Shown here: piece by piece, positions 33,606 to 46,889 of the stretch
Layout of the letters: each line of letters opens with the position of its first letter
Numbering within the stretch: position 1 is the first letter of the stretch
NCBI GenBank assembly: GCA_003439945.1
Contig: QVRM01007057.1
Span: 62,001-126,000, forward strand
Length of the DNA stretch: 64,000 nt
Source of the DNA: Dermanyssus gallinae
Taxonomy: Eukaryota > Arthropoda > Arachnida > Mesostigmata > Dermanyssidae
Reading direction: 5' to 3'
Position numbers and translations under genes: made by a program
The notes under the pieces: generated by a model
Told to the model about the DNA's origin: nothing
What the model saw: only the letters and a program-made list of their open reading frames with translations
Databases searched by the model: none

Positions 33606-33734
33606 CGTGGTCTTCAATTTTCAGCCATAAGAAGTTACCAGAAGCGTTTTACTTGGCTTGGTTTCAATCATCAAGTCGTATCAGCAAATGCTTCGCTGAC
33701 ACCAATTTCAAGGCATAGTTTTGATCTCAATTAA
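30992..33734 (+). CDS. RRM-domain RNA-binding protein, five 3' exons
   Basis: Exons: 30992-31090, 31403-31534, 31928-32081, 32316-32459, 33625-33734 (TAA). Lengths 99, 132, 154, 144 and 110 keep one frame of 212 residues. The first two and the start of the third encode one RRM: RNP2 is KIFVGG, RNP1 is KRFGFVTF, and the last strand is [13 protein letters not shown]. This is most like the second RRM of hnRNP A/B- or Musashi-type proteins. The tail is acidic (DDEEYDDND) and then Arg/Ser-rich. Splice sites are good; intron 1 uses a GC donor (GCAAGT, 31091). The last donor GTGAGTAAG and acceptor TTTTCAG (33624) flank a foldback transposon. If the last intron were retained, translation would stop at 32464. 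The 5' exons are not identified, so the protein is partial here. ATTAAA at 33766 may be the poly(A) signal. Confidence 0.8.
31106..31226. repeat. Long (TA)n inside intron 1 of the RRM gene
   Basis: TA runs at 31106-31132 and 31153-31226 are split by a short CATACATATATATTCTGTC-type interruption. They begin only about 15 bases after the non-canonical GC donor at 31091. Confidence 0.95.
32564..33575. mobile_element. Foldback element with about 450-510-bp inverted arms
   Basis: The left end AGGGTGTTGCAGGAATA (32564) is the reverse complement of the right end TATTCCTGCAACACCCT (33575). Pairing continues inward through TTTGAAGCGCG, AGAATTGTAGAGCTCG, the stretch around ACCATCGTG, and CTTAATCTGGACATG, to a central spacer of about 47 bp (33016-33062). 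The right arm carries about 70 bp (33390-33470) that the left arm lacks. No coding frame is present. It is a non-autonomous foldback/long-TIR MITE sitting wholly within the last RRM intron. (TA)n sequence flanks it: 32550-32560 and 33576-33604. Confidence 0.92.
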
Positions 33735-33739
33735 ATGGT

Positions 33740-36480
33740 GGTTTCTCTACTCTTTGTGTGCCTCTATTAAAGCCAAAGAGTGGCAATACAGACGTTTAGC
33801 TTACACGTCTATCTGGCGTTCTGGCTTTAGCATATTTGAGCACTAATGTGGAGTGTGGTCCTAAAGATTGTAAATTAAGTAATCTCCCTTCATCCCTAGC
33901 TTTGCTATGGATTCGTTGCAGATAAGCTGTTCCCTTCTGAAAATCCGAACCCCTGGAATCTACCCTGGTGGGAGGACCAGCAACAGTCAGAGTTGACAAC
34001 CGCTACCTCCGATAGAGTGCGGTTCCAAGCAGGCTGCTCTCTGCATATTCCACAACAGCGACGGCTGCGAAGTTTGCCAGCTATTCGTCACTGAACGGCC
34101 GCCATATGCAGTACGCGTAAAGGCAATTGCTTCGTTAGAAATGGCCAACTAGCCGAATTGTGGAGGGCGGGTTTGTACAGTCGACAACGCTAACGAGTGC
34201 AGCTTGTTACTCGTTTCAAGGTTATTCACTCAGCCTAACGTTAAACGCGTTGCATTAGGCAGGGAAGTGATTTGTGTCCCGCTTATATCAGTGGCGACTT
34301 GGCATCATTGGTTTTTCAGTCGAGTTGGCTTGATTGAATGTTAGATACGTTTAGAGATGTCATTTAGAATTGTACAAATGTAAGCTATTATTCTGAGAAA
34401 ATACGCATAGCAGCGCAGCCACAGCATAGTTGGACGGATAGTTAGGCCCGAGCGGCAATTAACGTTGTGTTCTAAATACAGGCGCTGCTGGTCTCTGGAC
34501 CTGATTTTCCCCTAGTCAGTCGAGATACTGTTTGTATCTCTGCTGTCCACCAGCACTGCTAGTAGTTATAGAGAACAACACAGTAAGTAAAGACGGAAAT
34601 GCCGAGATCTAGCACGGACCGTCCTTACGTTTTCATCAAGTCTATGGCTTCAAAATTTTAGTAGTTTAATATTACTCTGGTATGTTGTGTCTAGGCACGG
34701 CTAATGTCTTTCTAACTGTGGTATCCGAGTGACTGGACATGACAGTGGTAATTGTAACTTGCTTCTTGGGAGAAATGAGAGTGAATTTGGGGCCCAAACG
34801 TAAAGGATGTTCTTATGCTAGTTCTGGGTATATATGTGTATATGACATCATGAAACTAACAATGCCAAATTTATATACAGAAGGAAGAAGAAGGTATGAG
34901 GAATGTATCCCATAGTATACAAGGAGGCCCGCAGCCTTCTTCACTTCTCGCTAGCCCCTGTTCTTTTTCAGGCAGGATTAACCTGAGTAACTTGTTGTTG
35001 AGTAATATATGTATTTAGACAGCAACGGTCGTGACACCACCGCGCTAGTACAATACAGCGTTAAAGAAGATCGGAATTAGATCATTTTAGGAGCTTCCTT
35101 TAAGGCACTAGTAATGATACGCTTTGAAATATGGATGCGATTAACGAATAAAATCATGTTATAGTAAACCAACGTCGACTTCTTAGATGCGACATATAAT
35201 GTTACATCATACATGTATGTATACTTTTATCTGACTGTTTATGAGTTTTTTTTTCAAGTCTTACTATACCCCACATGGTTTATTTAGTGCTATAGCCTGT
35301 TATATAATGTTAGCAGAGAAATGTAACAAAGACTGAAGCAAAAAACGGTCACGCGATTTCTGTTGCTGATACGATGGATCCAAAAAGATCAAGAGCATTT
35401 CATTCTGAGCGTTCCGAGCGCCAAGTTTGAAACTGGTACTCAGACGCATAACGGCTAACCGAAACAGCAATATGATCACGAAGGCTACGCTTTTTCCCGG
35501 ACCGAAGGTTTTATAAAGCCACTCACGAAAAAAAGATCTAGATAGTGCCACCGGTAATGACCTCCCAGCAAGTGCAATCACGTCAGAAATGTCATAGCAG
35601 ACGCAAACAGCATTTCGCGACACTTCGTCAGTCTACGAAGACAGAGCTTGAAAGCTAGACGCAAGAGCTACGGTGCTTAAATGAGCCCCGAGCACTCAAG
35701 TTGTAGGACGCTTTTACCCAAGCCACTATCACGAACAAGCTAAACGAGGATCCGGCAACACAGGTTTTGTTTCACACAGGACGGATCTCGCCTGACGTCG
35801 AGCTTGGCTACAACTGTTTGTTCTTAGAAACAAAGAGTCTCTTAGAATAACATGACCTTTGCACCAATGATCTGCACTTGGGCCCGACAGAAGATAAAAT
35901 TGTGCTCGTATTTGGATATTCGAATCTATGCAATATGAAGTCAGCTCTCAATGAGACTAGATCACGGTTCAAAGCGCCAAAACAACAACAACAACAGATT
36001 CCCCTAGTGGAACCACGCCCAATGCATCCCACAGGCGAGTTCTGAGCAGGACCAGTCTCTTTACGCTCAAGTGAACATAGATATTCCGACAGTTTAGAAA
36101 AATAAGTTTATATACTTTAACGCCTACTCCTTAACAAACATGGGCATATTAGATGCTCTAAAAGGTGCACGCATTCTTCGAAATTTTGACGTTGTTGTTT
36201 TCTCAAAACTTGGCTAATGGAAGGTAAAGAACGTACTTTTACCCACCTTTAAAGTTAACGGGAGCCTCATTTCTGAAGGTAGTGGCAAAGCCAACATTTC
36301 CGCGTCCCATTTCTCATTTAGTTGTGTATCGAGCACCCAAGATACAAAGGAACTAACCAGTGAATCATCAACTAAAATTAATTTTAGATTGGACGTAAGT
36401 TTAGAGGCTGTAATTGCCAAAAAGAAAACTTAAATCTAAATGCTACATTTGATTAGCAGACGTCTACGTTTATAGCTGCG
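33740..36480. other. Unassigned interval
   Basis: After the RRM gene no exon, repeat or element is recognised. Short frames on both strands (for example 35623-35300 minus, 107 codons) show no domain signature. Confidence 0.4.
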
Positions 36481-36484
36481 CCAT

Positions 36485-37255
36485 TTGTTTATATTTAGGG
36501 TTAAACAGGGACTGGAAAGAATAATTAATTATATGGACGAGATGGAGCTCAGAATACACTGGCAAAAGACAGAGCAGTTAAGTTTCGACGAGGGGGTCGA
36601 TTAGAAAAAAAAACGACGTTATTCGAGCTAGGGGCAATGTAGTACAATTTGTAAATAAATTTCCTTATCTGGGTGTCACTATAACGTCGAATGGTAGCAG
36701 TTTCCGAAGACATATAGAAAGCAGAGTGGGAAGAGCAATCCGAGCGGCAGCAGCAATAAAGAGCCCGCAAATGTTGTCAATACATACCGCCTCCGCCCTT
36801 TTCAAATTAAAAGTAGAACCAACATTCGGTATATCACTTATATGGGAAAAATTGGGAGTAGAACTGCAGATACTAGATAGAGCCAGCTTTTTCTTTATGA
36901 CACGGGTTTTGGGGTTTGCCAATTCTTGTAGGAATAGAATAGTGACACAGGAATTACAACTTCGATGGGGTTTACCTAGGACGAAAGCGTTTGAGACTTA
37001 TATTTTGAAGTGGACGGAAAAATTGAAGGGAATCGATTTAGGAATATATAATACGGTAGCGATGACAAGCACGGCCTGGCAAGCAGCGGGATATAAGGGC
37101 AGACATTTAACTACGGCATTTGCAGCCCATGGGTTTCATCACGTGTTATGCAGCACGGGAGAATCCCACGATCCTCAGGAGTGTTGTGTCTGATGTATAT
37201 GTTTATAATTTTACCCAACCTGGGTGTTAATAAACCATAAAATTGGTTTATATTT
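36485..37255 (+). mobile_element. 5'-truncated LINE: RT thumb and C terminus
   Basis: The frame reaching 37193 shows VVQFVNKFPYLGVTITSNG, then RRHIESRVGRAIRAA, and ends HHVLCSTGESHDPQECCV, a terminal Cys-His knuckle. Upstream, in two frames, FRRGGRLEK matches the same position of the LINE at 20480-24915 (KCRRGGRL). It is therefore a related family copy reduced to about the last 750 bp. The probable 3' end is near AATAAACCATAAAATTGG (37230-37250). Confidence 0.8.
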
Positions 37256-38470
<1,215 letters not shown>

Positions 38471-38654
38471 AGGAAATTATGGCCTGACACTCTCATCCTC
38501 AGAAACCAGACTTTTTACGTTACGTTCGTGTTTGTCCTCCGCCGTATGTAGAAACCCTAGTCTTCCTCATATCAGTACGTTACCTCATACGTTCGCGTGC
38601 TCCTCCAAAACTGGATCGCGTGATGAATTAAATGGATAAGTATTCTGGCCAATA

Positions 38655-38965
38655 AGGCCTTCAAGCTAAGAAACCCAGGTCATGCGTTCGTTCGAGCAGG
38701 AGACTTAAATTTGCCCGACATTGACTGGGAATTGCTGGGAAGCAGACTTGGGTTTTACAAGCGGCGAACTAAATTATCTATATTTCTTGATGTCTGTGTT
38801 GAGAGCGGCGTCTCGTAATTCGTCGAGGAGCCGACATGTATAGGCAACTAGTGCTGCTCAGTGTTTGGTCGTACTCTGCACGCGACGAATCGGTTGACGG
38901 TGTTGAAGTTCTTCCAAATCCGTTAGTATTGGAACTCTGTGTGACCTTTCACGTACAGCAACGTG
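38655..38965 (+). mobile_element. LINE endonuclease fragment
   Basis: Translation gives VRAGDLNLPDIDWE near 38695-38735. This is the Asp/Asn-containing block of APE endonucleases (canonical GDFNxPxIDW). It is followed by a FLDVCVESGV and FVEEPT-like stretch near 38790-38835 and a decayed C-terminal block ending VTFHV near 38955. It is an orphan piece of a CR1/jockey-type ORF2 with no RT attached. Confidence 0.7.
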
Positions 38966-39398
38966 CATCAAAATCAAGTCAGTTATATAAGTCTGGACTA
39001 CAAATAGGGATGACTATGTTGACAATATGTACATTAAACACGAATTTTGTGCACTTACTTATGAAGCTATGTACACATACCAGTCTGAAGTAAGCTTGTA
39101 CACCCTAGCAACGGACGTTTCGCGGATCTATAAATTGCCCTCGAATAACGATCTCTATCATAATCTTCATTCTCACTAACGCCTGCGTATTTATTGGGCA
39201 TTGTATGTATCTGAAGCCGTCCTGCTCTTACGATAGCCTAATTAGAAGCTACAAGTAAATCTTTTAGAAAATTAGGAACATGACGTACAACCTAGAAATG
39301 TGTGCATTTTACTCTTATCAGCGGTGGCGCAATACGAGAATAAGGCAAACGAATTGTCTGAATATTATTTCAGTTTATTTATTTCGCTCAAATTGAGC

Positions 39399-39399
<1 letters not shown>

Positions 39400-39465
<66 letters not shown>
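39400..39465. repeat. (TA)n microsatellite
   Basis: About 64 bp of uninterrupted TA. Other TA tracts of 20-50 bp in the window: 290-322, 5058-5091, 25865-25917, 30917-30945, 33576-33604, 49312-49342, 52720-52747, 60168-60215, 62437-62452 and 63119-63154. Confidence 0.95.
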
Positions 39466-39861
39466 TTTTTTATATGTCTTCACACTTCCGATGAGAGAAG
39501 TAGAAAAGAACAGTTTATATGAATTAATAAATCATTGCACTACTTATCTGAGCAATAACTGCAAACGAAGCAGAAATTTCACTGCATGGTCATAAGCCTT
39601 TCTTTAGTCTAAGTAGTGTCGTTCACGCCTAGGGTGTAGCGATGATGGTGGTTTTGCTCTGGCTTGGCGCAAGAGCTCGAGCACCGGTGTCTATAGTGCA
39701 GAATAACAATAAGTATGCATTCTGCACTACAAAAGAAGCGTGGTTCTCTCCGTTCTGCTCAACTGTCCATTCGGTATGAGATATCTACGATCATATGTAA
39801 AACGTAAGCTCTTCGCAGACACAAAATATCACGAAATCATTTTGTGTGAGACATGGTCAAG

Positions 39862-39867
39862 TTTATT
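39862..39867 (-). terminator. Polyadenylation signal of the six-exon gene
   Basis: AATAAA on the minus strand lies 53 bases beyond the TAG at 39920-39922 and is followed by a GT-rich stretch on the opposite strand sense. It is the nearest signal to the gene end. Confidence 0.55.
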
Positions 39868-39919
39868 TTTAGTGTGTGTATATATGTGACATTTTATGAA
39901 GCAAAAAGTTACTTCACCT

Positions 39920-42900
39920 CTAAGGGTGTCTAACGCGTGCCTTATTCGTGCATGGAACAGGCGATGTCATAGCTTCGCTCTTCTTTAGCATCGAACTCGA
40001 AGTGCCTGTTTCTGCACACTGCTGATACCGATTGGCTACGTTGTCTTGTCCTGCTCGTTCAGAGAGGTGTCCCATCTTCTTTACGATTCCACGGCCTCGT
40101 ATCGCAAGCAGTTCCTCGCAAAGTCGTTGGTCGTCACTTGGATGCAGGCGTAGGCCCGAGGCCATGCTGTAGACTGCGTAGCGCAACTGTCGTTGCCAAT
40201 CGAGCGCGGTATGGCGAAATGTCGCCAATTCGGTCGAGATCTCCCCCAGCGCCACTTCCAACGACATGTCGTATTGCACCGATGGTAGTCCTCCTTCGCA
40301 CACGTCAAATGAGTAAATAATGACCACTAAATCCAAGATGTTTTATACGCATATATGAAAAAAATATGGCAAGCTTCGATGATTTTGGATGATTGATTGT
40401 GCACCGTTCCTCCACTTAGACTCACTGCTGATTTCATTAAGCATAACTTTTGGATTATCTCTAAAAATTTCATAAGCAGCAATGGGTCAGTGTTGACCAC
40501 TGTTGTTCGTTTGTTTAATTTGAATTCACGAAAACTCTTAGGCCATTTGTTGACAGCTGATCGTTCTAAACAGTGCAAATAAAAAATCGCACTGCTGCGC
40601 GATGTTCCGTTCCATATTTACTGCGCATCACTTGAAATGCTCCCACACGAACAGGTAAGTCGGCTATATGCGAACTACGATATACTCTCTAGGCGTTCTG
40701 TTTCAACTCTGAATAATGACGCTGTATCATTGCTTCAGTTGCCCGTATGACGCTGTAACAAATGTCCACTTTTCATTTGTCCAAACTATATCATGTACAT
40801 TAGGATGCTGCGTGAAATTAAGTTTAACGTACCTCTTTTCTGCTGCGTTTCAGGGTCTTCAAAGCGCACTAAGGAAACGGTTCGATGTGTAATATTATGA
40901 GTTTGTAGCACAAGAGCAAAGACGGGCTCCCAGGCACAAGCAAGATGCGACAATGCAGCGGCTATCGTCTTGTTATCTGCCGACGACACAAGACACTCTT
41001 CCACACGTACACCCTCTGGAAAACAAAGACGAAAGTCATACGATCGTAAATGGCAATTATTTCATGTCGAAATTAGAAGCGCGATGGCCCCCGCTGGGAT
41101 CGCCACTCATCTCCTTCAACCGGTCATCTCCTAGAGCACAAACGTACAGACTGAGCCCATACGCGAAAGGGGCTATGCTAACCGAACAGTTCAAGAACAT
41201 TCTTGGCGTAAGGCAGGTATTATATCTGGCTAGTCTTACTTAGCGTAATACAATAGGCTATATTCGACAAGAGTTTGTAATATAGCGTAATATAATAGTC
41301 TATTTTCAACAGGAGTTCGTAATATAGCCTAATATAATTTATCATCATCGTATTTATTTCACTCATATTGAGTATGCATATAACATGAACAATTATACAT
41401 ATTATACAATTATACACTCAGCTCCTCGCGGCATGTTATACGAGAGAGGCAGTGCAGTGATCTCTTCGCAAGGGCCAGGCAGGCAGATGCATGAAACTTC
41501 GTACACGCCTGAGAGCACAGTCGACAGACGCACTCGGTGTACTCTTCGTGGAAGCTCGTATTCGAACAAACCAGGTGATGATAGCCATGAACTATGTATC
41601 TGGTATAGACGTGGCGATTGTCACACGCTAACCGAACAGTTCAAGAACATTCTTGGCGTAAGGCAGGTATTATATCTGGCTAGTCTTACTTAGCGTAATA
41701 CAATAGGCTATATTCGACAACAGTTTGTAATATAGCTTAATATAATAGTCTATTTTCAACAGGAGTTCGTAATATAGTCTAATATAATTGACTACATTCA
41801 ACAGAACTTCGTAATATATCGTAATATAATAGGCTGTATTCGACAGGAATTCCAGAAGGCCTGACAGGGGATGACATAGTGGTCGCTCATCACAACCTGG
41901 TGCCATCAAGCGCATTTTTCTGGCAGAGGTGTTCTTTGTTTCAAGGGGGCTGGAAATAAACGATATACTGACCAAGGCTGTCCAAAGACCAAACTCAGAA
42001 GAGAGAATCGATTGGCTGCCAACGACGTTTTTCGTTATACGGCGACCAATCCTTGGAATTCATCAACTCTTTCCGGTATATGGGCCTTCGGTTCCATTAT
42101 TCTGAGACGACCTTCACTGCGCACATCGTCGAGAAGTGCGCACAGTCCTAGTCTCTCTCTATCTCTCTCTCTCTCTATCCGTACCGACGGGAGTAGCGTT
42201 CTTCCTCCTCAAGATCGTTCCAAGGCTGGTGTATGGTCCTGATAGAGTAGGGCAAGTAAAAGACAGCACTGTTTGTGAGGGCTGCAGTAAACCCCTCCAC
42301 ACTCATTGTGCTTATCAAAGACCCGATCGGTACATTACAAACTGCAAATCGTGCTTTTGGAAAGAAGTTGCTGCTACCGTGGCAGCTAACAGCGCAAATG
42401 TACAGACCAACTGTGGCTTAACGATCTACATTCACTCAAAAAGAAAATTGACGAATTAACAAACAACGTCAATACATTGGCCATTGGCAATATTAGTAGC
42501 ACCATTGCCACAACACCAGCTGTTCACCAGCCGGACCAGTAACAACCAACCAGCACCGCAACGACAACAAACATTGCAAACGTACAGAAGCAATACTCAA
42601 CTAATTCGCATGCAAGTATCAATACCGGAACCCCTCGACGTCTGCGTATTCAAGATGTGCCAAAACAACATCGAAGCCGCAGCGGTACGTTCACACCTAA
42701 TGGAGGATGCAAGAATGCATGGCTGACAGTTGGAAAAGGAGGACACGTGACGAATCGTGAACAACGTGCAACAACTGGCACGAACAAATTAATGGACCTG
42801 AAAGTCGTAAACGTTCAAGACGTGCCCGAAAGACCTCGCATGATAGCGTTATTTGTAAGCCGCCTCAATTTGTCACATACAACAATATGTAGCACGGATC

Positions 42901-45900
42901 GTGGGCTGTTGCCCATGATCCGTGCTACATGTGTAGACGTTAGAGTGTTAAAACTTTCAGGAATGAATCAGGCGTATTATAATAGTTTTCATATAAATAT
43001 AACAGCCGACAAATTTAACGAACTACTAGACCCTGGGATGTGGTCGGAAGGGATACACTTTCGCCCTTTTCGCGGACAACTAAAACCATTTAGAATATAC
43101 GATGCAGAGAAAACGAGGACCCCGGAAACTAAGCGCAGCAGACAAACTGACGAAGAAGACAACATCACAATGGTATCTTCGAGAGATTGACAAGAGGCAA
43201 TAGAGCAGTCCGCAGCACAGCTAGTATACACACAGAATCAATACAGATGTATGTTGTGGTACGTTGAGTCACTGGAATCATTATATAATACGTCGGGCGA
43301 AAACGACTTTCTCAACATAGATATTATGTTTTTAACCGAAACGTTTGTGACAAACACAGCAAATATAAATCAGTTCACCCAAGACAAAATATATCATGGA
43401 CTGGCACTTAAGTCTCAAGGGAGAGGCCGACCCAAATGGGGTGTGCCTATTGTCGTCAGAACGACAGAATGCTCACACTTACTCAAATGCACTTCAAGAG
43501 AAAGTGTGCTAGAACTAGATGAACATTACCTGATATGCATCTATAGTCCACCAGATAGGCAACCCGCTGATGTAATACATGACATTGGACACGCAATGAG
43601 CTATTGTATTAATACAAATAAGCATAGGGGGCGATTTTAATTGCGATCTATTAGAAGATAACGCACGCAGCGCAACTTTTATATCCGGAATACATGAGCT
43701 TAGATTGCAGACACGAGGCTACGTACGTCAGTTGGAATGGAAGAAGTGCGATCGATGTGGTACTAACCCCAGCACAGCAGCCACAATTCATCCTCAGCGA
43801 GATGCATTCAACGCCCTCAGCGCATGGAAAACACTTTAAAATGAAGTTCCATTTGCACCGAACCTACAAGCCCAATGCACCCTCAGTACACACCCATGCC
43901 GCTCCCTGAACCCCCAGATATTACAGAAAGCACTACAATTTATTCAGCCAACAGACGATATCAATGTCACTGAAAAAGCTATCCGGTGGGCAATACAGAT
44001 TTCATGCGCACGGAAACCGCTACACAAACCCACTGCGCACGGAAACCGCTACACAAACCCACTGCGCACAAACCATGGTTTGATGAACAGTGCAAAGCCA
44101 AAAATACACAATTTGCATTCACACGGATCTTAGCCCGGAGGGATTACAACGACTTGCGGACATGAAACGGAATTTTAAAAAGATTAGGCAAGAAAATAAC
44201 AAGCATATGAGATCTTTCAGCGTGTGACACGTGTACAACAGGGTGCTACAAAACCAAGGATACTCCTCCCAAAACGACCCACTCCACCAAACCCATTATT
44301 CAATGACGATGAGTGGATATTTCATTTTACGTGCCTATACGATGGTGACCTCCTACTACCTCCGAGGGAGAACGTTTGTGATTATCGAGCATTTACAGAA
44401 GAATAGGTCGCCAATGTAATTAAATCCAAAGAAAATGGTAAATCGGCGGGTCCAGATCAAATTGTGTATGAACATATTAAAACAAATATGCGTTTTCTGT
44501 GCCTGCCATTAACCAAATTGTATAACGCATGCCTACGCTGCGGCAAAATACCGGAAGAATGGAGAAAAGTTTCTTGCAGCCAATTTACAAAAAGAAGGGT
44601 GAAGTAACCGACTCAAACAACTACCGCGGAATTGCACTTATTAGCGTCGTTTATAAATTTTAACTTCACTTGTTGTAGAACGCTTATATGACGCCGTAGG
44701 CCCAGATTTACCATCCGAGCAACACGGATTCCTAAGAGGACGATCTACGTCGGATGCCGTTGCCTTTCTTTTAGACCATGTAAAGACCCGCCAAGATCAA
44801 AAAGAGATGACATATGCCGCTTTTATCGATTTTAAAACTGCATTCGACTGCGTTAGAAGAGACAAACTCCTAAACGTACTTCGAACCCGATACTCTATAG
44901 AGGGAGCTATGTATAATAGGTATCAATAACGGGGCTCATTATGTCAGCAGGCCAGTAGCACAGAAAATTGGAGTCGTCCAGGGTGACTCCGCAAGCCCGT
45001 TCCTCTTTATACTGTATATAGCTGGATTGACGGACGCCCTCAGAAACGTAAAAACGATACATGCATTTTATGCCGACGACTTAGTAGTGCTTGCAAAAAC
45101 ACGAAACCACCTGCAGTTTTATCTAAAGGAAGCCTCAGATTGGTGCCAACAGAATCAACTGACAATTAACATCGCCAAAACAAAAGTACTACGATTTAGT
45201 AGAGGCGGATCGTACGCTGCAGATGATTGGTGCATTAAGATAGGGGGAGTAAATATTAGACTCGTCAATCACTTTTGCTATCTAGAAGTAACAGTGACCC
45301 CCCGGCTGTCATTCAGCAGACATATAGAGGAAATGCGTAGCAAGGCCACCGCGGCTACCATTCTAGTGGGAGGCGTTACTGATATAGAACTAAACATCGC
45401 GCTACAATTGTTTAGAATCAAAATTGTTCCTATAGTAAGATACTCCTTTCAAGCAATTGCCCCTTATCCTACAATGTCAGACCTTATAACATAGATAAAA
45501 TAAAATTTTATTTCATAAAGCGCACGTTAGGCTTGCCGACGCTCGCACTAGAACTATGCCACGAACGCACACTAGTAGAAGATTTTGTACTGGACAAGAT
45601 ACCGTTCAGTAGACAAATCGTAGAAACCTACAGAGAATATAGAGAAAACCGCAACATGGCATTTGTAATGGGCCGCTATGTCGAGGGTTTTTGCAGCAAT
45701 AAATGGAAACTATCATCACAAAAAAACAGATATGCCGAACAACATGGCATGGTTACCACCACCTTCTATGCTTAGGCGGAAACTGTTATGAAATCGACGA
45801 GTGCGTATGTAAATATTGTGGAGAGTGCAATATCGGACGTTCCCACATACTCACCTGCTCGTTCATTGACACATCGTCACTACAATCAAGCGTCAACGAT

Positions 45901-46804
45901 ATTCTTAGCCTACAAAATGATATGTGAACTATTGTACTATGCTACCAATTTATGGTGAATAAACGCGAAACAACATACGGGAATCGATAGCACGACCGGG
46001 AGGGGATCTAACATTCTACCTAATGCAGGTTCTCACGGGCAATTTCCAGGGCAAAGCCCTATCAAAAACATGCCTCTTTTTGCAAAGAAGCCGTGGAAGA
46101 CACTCCACAATACACACTCCTCTAGTGCCAGGCATGGAAAGAGGCCAGAACCGTGGCGAGTACACAGATTCGCGAAAGGTGGTCCAGAGCGGGAAGAACT
46201 TCCACGAAATGGCGTAAAATAATTGGTGGAATACATCCTGGGTTCGACCCAGGAGTGGGAAGTGGGAGCGGAAACAGCACACAACATGTAAAGAGAGGCA
46301 AAATCGTTTCGAGGCCGACGCGGCTGAAGAAAGCGCAACTTTGAATCAAACGGATTTGCAAAAGCTGGGACAACGTGCGCCTGACAAGCGTGAACCCGTG
46401 AGCGACCCCGGCCAAATAATCCGATAGGGCACTCGTCACTTTTCTCCTGATGGCCCACAACACTGTTCTATGGAAATCTGGGCCATCCGAGAGTGAAGCT
46501 CAAGGGGGAAGATGCGCTTAGTGGGTATGGGCCTGAGTGGAGTAATACCCATCCGCTGGGGTCGAGTCCCACACAGCTGGAGATGTAAATTAATTTTCTT
46601 AACTCGTAGCGGTAGTGCGTAACTGCATTTAACCCTCCTCCACAAAATAACACATCAAAATGTGTAGACTTATAGGCAACTAGTTTCGTTTTGTGCACAC
46701 TAAGCTTAACCCAAGGGACGAGAAGGCCGCCGATATTCTATGCTATACAGAATTTTAGCTTGTATGAAGAGGCTGCAATCAAATGCAGTCATCATTTGGT
46801 AGAC

Positions 46805-46844
<40 letters not shown>

Positions 46845-46857
46845 CACACACACACAC

Positions 46858-46889
<32 letters not shown>

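Noticed and set aside
41670..41975. 101-codon minus-strand frame with 14-residue Tyr/Leu repeats
   Set aside because: It is the translation of the 42-bp tandem repeats in an intron.
46225..46590. tRNA-like T arms (CCTGGGTTCGACCCAGG at about 46237 and GGGGTCGAGTCCC at about 46558)
   Set aside because: There are no matching acceptor or anticodon arms at tRNA spacing, and the region is better read as an R1-like LINE tail.
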